A stretch of DNA of 64,000 nt, from assembly GCF_000203795.2 (NCBI RefSeq), contig NW_006281104.1, forward strand, positions 371,993 to 435,992. Direction: 5' to 3'. Shown piece by piece: positions 56,956 to 64,000 of this stretch. Under the pieces are notes generated by a model. It was given only the letters and a program-made list of their open reading frames with translations, was not told the DNA's origin and searched no databases. Each line of letters opens with the position of its first letter. The stretch's first letter is position 1. The DNA is from Batrachochytrium dendrobatidis JAM81 (Eukaryota; Chytridiomycota; Chytridiomycetes; Rhizophydiales). A program made the position numbers and the translations under genes.

Positions 56956-58664
56956 ATGACAAACAATCAGCCATCTCAAAAGCGACCTATGGGTCTACGC
57001 AAAACCAAACATAATGGGTCGGACAACTCTACTGATTTCGATCTAGTATCCAAACGTGCCAAGTTGGATTCGACCTTGACAGATTGCACAACTCAAAGTT
57101 TGACTGATACCAACTCCAAAGCTACTCAGCCAAAACAACTTGATACAGATCATGGAATGGATCAAAATACAATTAGTACTGATGAAATTCAAGACACTAT
57201 AATTTTTGAAGTTGCTTCTGAATCAGACGAGGTGGAAGATGTTGAGCAAATGCTTATTCGTGGTCACACAGATATTGGTGAGTTTCAATCGCTTCTTGGT
57301 AAATTCAATCAAGCCATTTTAATCGAGTTTTGATCTAAAATGTGCTAATGTGTTTATGATGTAATGCATATTTACCACATTATAGAGGCTGGACAGGTTC
57401 AAGAGGGTATTTTGCTTCTTCGTGGATGTATACATGAATGTGATAAAATGATTCGTGTGCGTAATGGCAATATTCCTAAAGCTACCAAAGAAGAGCAGCA
57501 ACTTCAACAAGTTGCAATAGCTGAAACTCCCACACTTTCTGCTATGTTTTATTGGGTATATGGTTGTGCATTGTATTATCTCGGTCTGGCCGAAGCGCAA
57601 TCACAGACTTTGGCTGAATCTGGTTCGGAGGAGTCGAATCCTACTAAACTGGCCGATTTTATCGAGGCTGCTATAGATCGCCTTGAAACTGGACTCGAGT
57701 TGGGAGAAAATGATCCTGTCGCAATTTGCAAGATCAATGGTTTTCTTGGTAAAATCAAAATGCACAAGGTAATTTACTAATACTATGAGCACTTGTGATT
57801 GTAAATCTGATATGTAAAAAACATCAACACTTTCAACCGTTATATTTAGATTTCTCTTGTTTTTGAAACGCCTAAAGTAGTTGAGCAACTTTTGAACGAA
57901 TGTCAGGTGCATTTTTCCATTGTACTTGATTCCAAACTGGAGGATAAGGTTACTTGGATTTCAATGATGTCTGATATTGCTCAGATCTGCTATAACTACT
58001 CGGAGAAAGATGACATCAAATTGGAAGATAAAAAACAGTTGACCGAGTTTTCTCAGAAAATCTGGAAAATAATCCTTAAAGGTAGTTGATGTTGGCAGCC
58101 AATTTATTGGTTCAATTGCAAAACCTCGCGAGTTGCTGAAAGTTTTATGGTATTTTGTAGAAGACGATAGGGATGTCAATTCATTAGTTGGGTTAGGATC
58201 TGCATTGTTGGCAACTGCTGATGAATTGATTGAGGCGGCTGAGCAAAACGAGTCTGAGGATCAGTTGGAAGACGCACTTTCTTTGCTTTTACAAGGTGTG
58301 TTTAAACTTTTACAAATCGTGTTGAATGGATATTTTGGTAGTACATTTTGAATGACGGCTAATATAATCATAATGTGTATGTATATGATTTTGATCAGCT
58401 GCTCATTACTTTAGATCAGCTCTTGATCTTACCCAAGACCAAGACAAAGTCAATGTTCCTGTTTTATGCTTACTAGGAGAAACGTGTATCCATCTTGGCA
58501 ACTTGAACGAAGATGACGATGAACAAAGTATAAATAGCCAGACAGCTGTTTCATTTTATATAGAAGCAGTTCAATCGTTTAACAAAGTGCAGCAATCAGA
58601 TCCTGAAGCACTTCCAGCCCAGTTTGCAGAATTCTTGCAAGAATGGGATGCCGATATGCACTAA
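56956..58664 (+). CDS. ETT1: Enhancer of translation termination 1 (Ett1/Nro1 family)
   Basis: Five exons (56956-57277, 57386-57768, 57850-58081, 58161-58295, 58420-58664) give 438 aa. The N-terminus KRPMGLRKTKH is the basic conserved motif of the family, followed by an acidic disordered stretch. The rest is an all-helical TPR-like fold: EAGQVQEGILLLRGCIHECD, MFYWVYGCALYYLGLAEAQS, DFIEAAIDRLETGLELGEND, LVGLGSALLATADELIEAAE and CLLGETCIHLGNLNEDDDEQ, ending with FAEFLQEWDADMH. In budding yeast Ett1 supports stop-codon recognition together with Tpa1. In fission yeast Nro1 regulates Ofd1 and the oxygen-dependent sterol response. The exon 3-4 join uses the TTTTGTAG acceptor at 58160, the only one giving a sensible frame. 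Confidence 0.85.
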
Positions 58665-58873
58665 ATTGGAATGAATTTAAAACATGTTTGGTTGACGAGT
58701 CTGGACCAAGATATGAAGTCTATTGTTTTATGTGGAATAAATATAATTCAAGATTAGATTGCAAACATTTGATTTGGCCAGTTTGGTTGTCATTGAATCT
58801 ACTCGACTCTTGGTCAGCATATTTTCCTTTTCCTTTAACCACCGTCAACAGCAGCATCCTCGAGACCATCACA

Positions 58874-60149
58874 ATGGTCAGTACAACCCTTGCTGCTACT
58901 ATTACTTTATGTATACAGCTAACCAACTCTACTTTAATTATTACGCTTGACAACATCACACTGCTGCATTCTACCCAACCCAATCTACCATCTCGGGTTT
59001 ATGCATGCATTGCTACAGTCCATCATGGAGTACAACGGGTCGGCCATTATTGCAATGGCCGGAAAGAACTGTGTAGCTATTGCTGCCGACCGTCGGTTTG
59101 GTGTACAGGCTCTGACCCTGGGCACAGACTTTCAAAAAATATTCCCTATTACCGACAAGACTTACCTTGGACTTGCTGGATTAGCAACAGATGTCACTAC
59201 CCTGTATGTAATCATTGCAGCTATGAGTGTAGATTCAACCTTGTTATGACGTCTATTTTGTTTCTTTTATCTATTGGCATGAGGCTCACGACTTTGATGG
59301 GCAGACTGATGGCAGTCTGTCAGTTCATTCAATCTATTCGAAACCCTTGGTTTCCCTAATGGCCATATCACATTCAGTAACTGGGCTTGGTGTAAATCCA
59401 GAGATTGTATTTGGTCTTGTTTCTTATATTTTAACTGTATATTAGCAAGGACCGCTTTAGATACAAAGTAAACATGTACCATCTTGAAGAAGAGCGAGAG
59501 ATCAGCCCAAAAACATTTTCTCACATGGTGTCCTCTACTCAGTATGAGAAAAGGTAAATATCTATTGCATACCATCTTTAGATTTGTCTGTCTGTGTGCA
59601 ACTCGACTGGATTCCATTGATGGTGTTGGTATCTTCACAGTCCCTTGTTGGAGTTTAAGCTTTCCAATCTAATATCTATTCATGAATATGCTCAACCTGA
59701 ATACACGTTACACTAGGTTCGGACCATATTTTGTTGAGCCCATTGTTGCTGGACTAGAAAAAGACAACACTCCTTTTATCTGCTCAATGGATACAATCGG
59801 ATGCATCAACTTTGCCAAAGATTTTGTAGTGTGCGGTACTGCTTCGGACCAGATGAACGGCATGTGCGAGAGTCTATGGGAGCCTGATCTTGTAAGATGA
59901 AAAAGTTTGGAATTCAAATACTCTGACTTTTTTTGTATCGTGTTAAAGTATTGCCACTTTTCTGATATATTGGCACTATCTCTATTTGATATACTTGATA
60001 TTTAGGAACCCGAAGAGCTTTTTGAAGTTATTTCTCAAGCTCTTCTTAACGCTATTGATCGTGATGCTATTTCTGGATGGGGTGGTATTGTTCATATTAT
60101 TACCCCGACGTCTGTTATTACAAGAACACTCAAGGGTCGTATGGACTAA
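58874..60149 (+). CDS. PUP3: 20S proteasome subunit beta-3 (Pup3/PSMB3)
   Basis: Five exons (58874-58876, 59019-59203, 59446-59553, 59717-59891, 60006-60149) give 204 aa; human PSMB3 has 205. The first coding exon is only the ATG, directly followed by a GTCAGT donor. The second starts [20 protein letters not shown], almost the human MSIMSYNGGAVMAMKGKNC. Further landmarks are [81 protein letters not shown] and [17 protein letters not shown]. There is no propeptide or N-terminal catalytic Thr, as expected since beta-3 is an inactive structural subunit of the beta ring. Confidence 0.96.
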
Positions 60150-60371
60150 GATATACTGGTCTACTATCTGTGAGCATTTGTGCTGTGTTTGTGCGCTCAC
60201 ATTTTTTGATCTGAGAGTCTGTCTAATTGCACAATTAAATGACTTTCTATTATAAAACGCCAAACTATTTAATTTTTTCAACATCTTTGGCAAGTTTCTT
60301 GATGTCTGATTCAATACCAATGAGTTATCCCTGATCACGAACGAGCGAAATGATATCTGAAACTATAGATA

Positions 60372-62852
60372 TTAAATGACTTGAATGCCTGGCGAATCTA
60401 GAGGTGGATTGTCGAATTCGTCGGCAGCAATCATGTCGATATATAGGTTGACAAACTCTTGGATATCATTACAGACAGATTCAAAAACCTCGTCCACACA
60501 CTCTGTCGTGATTCTATATTTTAGAAATAATCAGGGTTGAGAAAAATGTAAAACTAGATGCAATTCTATACACCTGTAAACCAAATACAGCATGAATTAC
60601 ATATTTAAGCTACCTTTCAATAGAGTCCCACGGCCCTTTAACAGAACGACCTGTTTCAACCAAAGATATAACCGCACATTCCATATGAGCAGCAAGATGT
60701 CTCATTCTTCTAGCTCGCCCAAGCTCAATTCTTGTCACAACTGACTGTGGTAGCACAAGTGTTTGCAATGACTGATCTATAGTATCATCTTGCTCCTTAT
60801 TTTTGCTGGCAAGTGCCATGTCTTTTAAAATATGCCTTTTTGCCATTTCATATGCCGATGGTTTCTCAATCACAATGGCTTCAAAGTCTGTCGAGATTTT
60901 TGTTTTGGATTCACTGGTATATATCTGGCAAGTCTCGACTAGATTTTCCAAATCGTTTGGTGCAATGTTTTGGTTTGAAAATGGGACTGGAAATGCACTT
61001 TGAGGCGATTTGGTATTAGATACTGTTGTTTCCAAAGTATGATTTGATGTGGAATGCAAAGATGTTTGAATTGGAGGCGGTTGCAAAGCTGGTTCTGGAA
61101 GAAATGGAGGTGTCGAAGCAACATGAATCACATCACCTTCAGTATAGCGTGTTTGAGAAAATAATGCATCACTTTTGCTACTATGATCCAATTGTGCATC
61201 TACACTAGAAAACTCTTTTGTAGAACCAATCACATCTGTCTGATTCTGTAGCACTGGTGGCTGTGGCGAGGAAGCAGAATTAGATACGATTGGTTTAGGC
61301 GATTGAGCTCGTGTGGTTTTCATAGCATCTTGTACTTGCATCTCGAGTTTATCGGCAGAAGAGTTCAATTTCTGTTGAGCGCTTTCAAGCAGTGGATCAA
61401 TTTTTGAAGCAACAAGTGCAGTCATACGCACCATGAGAGCTTCTGGAATTAGCTCAAGCAACCGGTCCATGTCAAAAGGTATATTTTTTTTAGCAAGAGG
61501 CTCTAAAGAGTGTAACAATGTTGACGTGGTATTTACATCAGGCGAATGAGCAATAGGGTGAGCAGAAAGTTTGTGTTTGGGACTCATATGGTCTGACTTG
61601 GATTTAGCTGAACCCATCCGATTTTCGGATGAGTTTGACGATACTTTTCGAGGCAATTTAGATACATTTGTAGTTGGGATTACTTTGGATTTTTGAGATG
61701 AAGCAGTAGTATGTGCGTGCTTATTATTTATCAAAGACTAGTCAATAAGTAGAATTTTACAAAATATTAGCAAGTATGTACGCTGACAGGTATCTGCCTG
61801 TTTAATGTCTAGATTTTGTCTGATTTGTTCAAGATCAATGTTTTTACCTGACTGTTGGTAGTTTGCGACACTGTGCTAGCCAATTTAAGGTTCCTGTTGG
61901 ATTTAGAATGATGCGATCTTGCAGATGCCGCCACAGTCTGAGTATCTAGTGCTTTGATGTATTTATTGTATGTGTTTATAAGACGAATATCCATATCACG
62001 ACGCATATGACTCATCTCGTCAATACTAGCCTTTCCTGTTTTGATTCGCAACCCAGATCGTGTTACCATAGGTGCAGATTGGGATACAGGCAACCGAAAC
62101 TCTTTTTTTGTTGGTTTAGTATGTGCTGGCTGTTTCTTGGTCAAAAGTGGATTTGACAGTGATTGAGTAAACCGGACACTGCTTTCATTAGGTTGACTAG
62201 CATTCTTTAAATACACTGCCTTTTTTTTTGTAAAAAGTGGAGCGTTGGATGGTGATATACTGGTGTTTTGAAGTTTAATTTTTGGAGAATGGGGAGTCGA
62301 CTGGTGTGCTGGTGACTTTCTAGGACTAGAAACTCGAACAGGAGTAGCGGAACGAGCAGTTGGAGTAGAAATAGCCCATGCTGACTTTGGGGTTTTGATA
62401 GTATGGATAGGTCGTCCAAGAGAAGTAACTGGCTGAAACTGTTTACTAATTCCGTATGAAACAGGGTTTTTGCTATCAGTTGCTACAACATCCTCCTTGT
62501 CAGATACTCGGACTGATTCGGTAGATTTGGACAATGATGGACTGCACGCAAAAGTGGATAGTTGATGACTCTGAACAAACGGGCTCGAGGCAGATTTGGA
62601 AGATGCTTTTTGGATCTTATCGGATATAATAGCTCGTAGCAGAACTGATTGAGTGGATGCCTTTAATACTGCAACTTCCTGAGCTGCAAGCTGCTGAGCT
62701 CGTGCAAGTCGGTCTGATATTCGAGTAGTTGTTTCTGTGAAGCTGCCTGTAGCTGAACGAGTAGATTGATTTGGTAATGAATGGGATGTGCGATTCCTCA
62801 GAGTATTTGGAATGGGTGATGCAATGCATTCAATGGTTACTGCTGCAGTCAT
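60372..62852 (-). CDS. Unrecognised Ser/Pro/Lys-rich, mostly disordered protein with conserved-looking helical C-terminus
   Basis: Three exons (62852-61848, 61737-60614, 60513-60372) give 756 aa; the first ATG at 62852 is used, the frame being open slightly upstream. A helix-prone N-terminal segment, RISDRLARAQQLAAQEVAVL, precedes a long basic, Ser/Pro-rich region containing many S/T-P sites. A second helical part spans FDMDRLLELIPEALMVRMTA to SADKLEMQVQDAM. The C-terminus is the most ordered: KPSAYEMAKRHILKDMALAS, ETGRSVKGPWDSIERITTEC and VDEVFESVCNDIQEFVNLYI, ending ADEFDNPP. This layout recalls centriolar/ciliary scaffold proteins such as moonraker (KIAA0753), but I cannot match specific residues, so no name is given. 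Confidence 0.7.
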
Positions 62853-63307
62853 CAAGTCCAAGTTTAAGTCGGACAAAAGGAATGAGAACGCAGAATATTT
62901 ATTTGAATTTCAACTCAATTTATCACGTTTTTCGATATTGTCGGAATGGTTTTAATATGAAAATTGAGTTGTTTAACCAAAAAAAGTATTTTGTTTTCAT
63001 CAATAGTCGTGTTTGATTGGTTGAAATTTTTAATCTGTTTTTTTGGCAAAATTCAACGCCAATTTGGCCAGATTCGTTGATTGAAAATCCAGTTTCGGTT
63101 TAAAAACCATTCAAGTAAATAATATTTGTTGCTGTTTATCGACAACTGGTCCGACTTTGCATTGTTGGTACAGCAGGTTCATTTTTTGTAGGATTTTCTG
63201 ATTGAATAGACGAGAGTAACAATAGGATTTTATTGATCCATAAAGCGCTAAACTATCAGCCTTGGACACTCGAAACACTTTTCTACCGATTGTCTGGTTG
63301 GAAAAAA
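62853..63307. other. Divergent intergenic region
   Basis: About 450 very AT-rich bp between the start codons of the disordered-protein gene and RPA135. No gene or repeat is seen; it holds both promoters. Confidence 0.5.
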
Positions 63308-64000
63308 ATGTCAAATCCATCAACATTTAAAACTCTTGAGCGCCAGCGACATGCCATTACTCCATCAAAAACCACTACTCAGTTTCCCAAATTGGCCAAA
63401 CTGACGGACCCACATATTTTGTCTTTCAATGATCTATTTCCTTCTGGATCCGCTACTGGCCTTTTGGAGAAAGGTGTGAGGGATATTGGCGCCGTCGTTG
63501 TCTTTGATGGCCAAAACGATACACCTCTCTCTGGTCGCAACAAGCTTGAATGTATGTAGTATTTTGTTCAAAAACTTTACAATGCAACCCTTCAACATGG
63601 TTTTGTTTTTATAGAATCCAATCTACAATGCCTGTTCAATTTTAATGCAAAAGGTTTTTTGTCAGACTAATAATGTTCCAATAATTCAATCTACCCAAAA
63701 ACTTGATTTTTCAAAAACTATGTATAGTATGGGTCTCCAACTTTGCAATAGGTAAGCCATATCTCGAGGGGGCAAGGGGTGCGATTACTACTCTTTTGTA
63801 TCCATCTGAATGCCGCGAGCGAGGTATATCTTACAAATCAAAAATGCAGATTCGTATAAATTGGCGAGTTAACGGTGGTCCTATCCAGTCCGAGATTTGT
63901 GGTCTTGGAAGTCTTCCAATCATGGTTCGCGTAAGTTTTCCAGCAAGTCTGATATGCTGATTAAATACGATGAACGATATAATTAATTATATCTTTTTCA
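63308..64000 (+). CDS. RPA135: RNA polymerase I second-largest subunit RPA135 (POLR1B), 5' part
   Basis: Two exons are visible (63308-63551 and 63728-63930), followed by a GTAAGT donor; the rest lies beyond the window. The first exon reads PKLAKLTDPHILSFNDLFPS, the family start (EPHIESFN in other subunits), and VRDIGAVVVFDGQ. The second has LYPSECRERGISYKSKMQIR and then INWRVNGGPIQSEICGLGSLPIMVR. The ECRERGISYKGK-type and LPIMVR motifs are shared by all eukaryotic second-largest subunits. The N-terminal DPHI.SFNDLF with an initial short leader favours polymerase I over II or III. The protein is part of the nucleolar enzyme that transcribes rDNA. Confidence 0.88.

Noticed and set aside
59267..59638. 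Minus-strand open frame over the proteasome beta-3 gene
   Set aside because: It is antisense to an intron and exon 3 of a clear beta-3 gene and has no recognisable content.
1..64000. CRISPR array, bacterial operon, prophage or virus-derived region
   Set aside because: No regularly spaced repeats, no cas-like or phage genes; spliced eukaryotic genes run throughout.

Overview
This window is nuclear DNA of a zoosporic (flagellated) fungus, most likely a chytrid. The genes are fungal in style: AT-rich (estimated by eye), closely packed, and cut by many introns of about 50-100 nt with GTAWGT donors and YAG acceptors. An axonemal inner-arm dynein light chain (DNALI1/p28) shows that the organism builds a motile flagellum. 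A CSL/Su(H)-type transcription factor, an M36 fungalysin protease and tricalbin support an early-diverging fungus. A Batrachochytrium-like chytrid is a reasonable guess, but the sequence alone does not prove the genus.

Layout. 0-6.6 kb: a PAQR receptor cut by the window edge (-), exosome subunit Csl4 (-), a CENP-E-like kinesin-7 (+), and TAF13 (-). 7-15 kb: ASCC2 (+) and a CLASP/Stu1 microtubule regulator (+). 15.8-24 kb: an unrecognised Q/N/P-rich protein (-), phosphopantothenoylcysteine synthetase (+), ribosomal protein eL42 (-), a PuuE-type deacetylase/allantoinase-like protein (-), and ribosomal protein uL30/RPL7 (-) with a C/D-box snoRNA in its second intron. 24.5-33 kb: a TLC-domain membrane protein and a very large tricalbin (SMP plus six C2-like domains). 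34-39 kb: the CSL transcription factor, then tRNA-Asn. 40.7-46 kb: fungalysin, a 5S rRNA gene, and Cdc20 (-). 46.4-54 kb: a large unrecognised protein with doublecortin-like scraps upstream, DNALI1, and a LisH-WD40 protein (-). 54.5-64 kb: a NUDX14-like ADP-sugar pyrophosphatase, a secreted Cys/Pro-rich GPI-type protein, ETT1/Nro1, proteasome beta-3, an unrecognised disordered protein (-), and the start of RNA polymerase I subunit RPA135.

Most genes are conserved housekeeping functions: RNA decay, transcription initiation, ribosome and its quality control, proteasome, CoA synthesis, mitosis and microtubules. There is no operon logic; neighbours are mostly unrelated. The least expected content is not in the protein genes. 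It is (1) a family of short terminal-inverted-repeat elements ending in CAGCCGTATTCACGTAAAAT, with at least five copies here, one inside RPL7 intron 1; and (2) an intronic snoRNA with a 12-bp terminal stem and an LSU-rRNA guide, in the same host intron as yeast snR39/snR59.

Exon joins were worked out by hand from frame, splice signals and family similarity. They are frame-consistent but not backed by transcripts.
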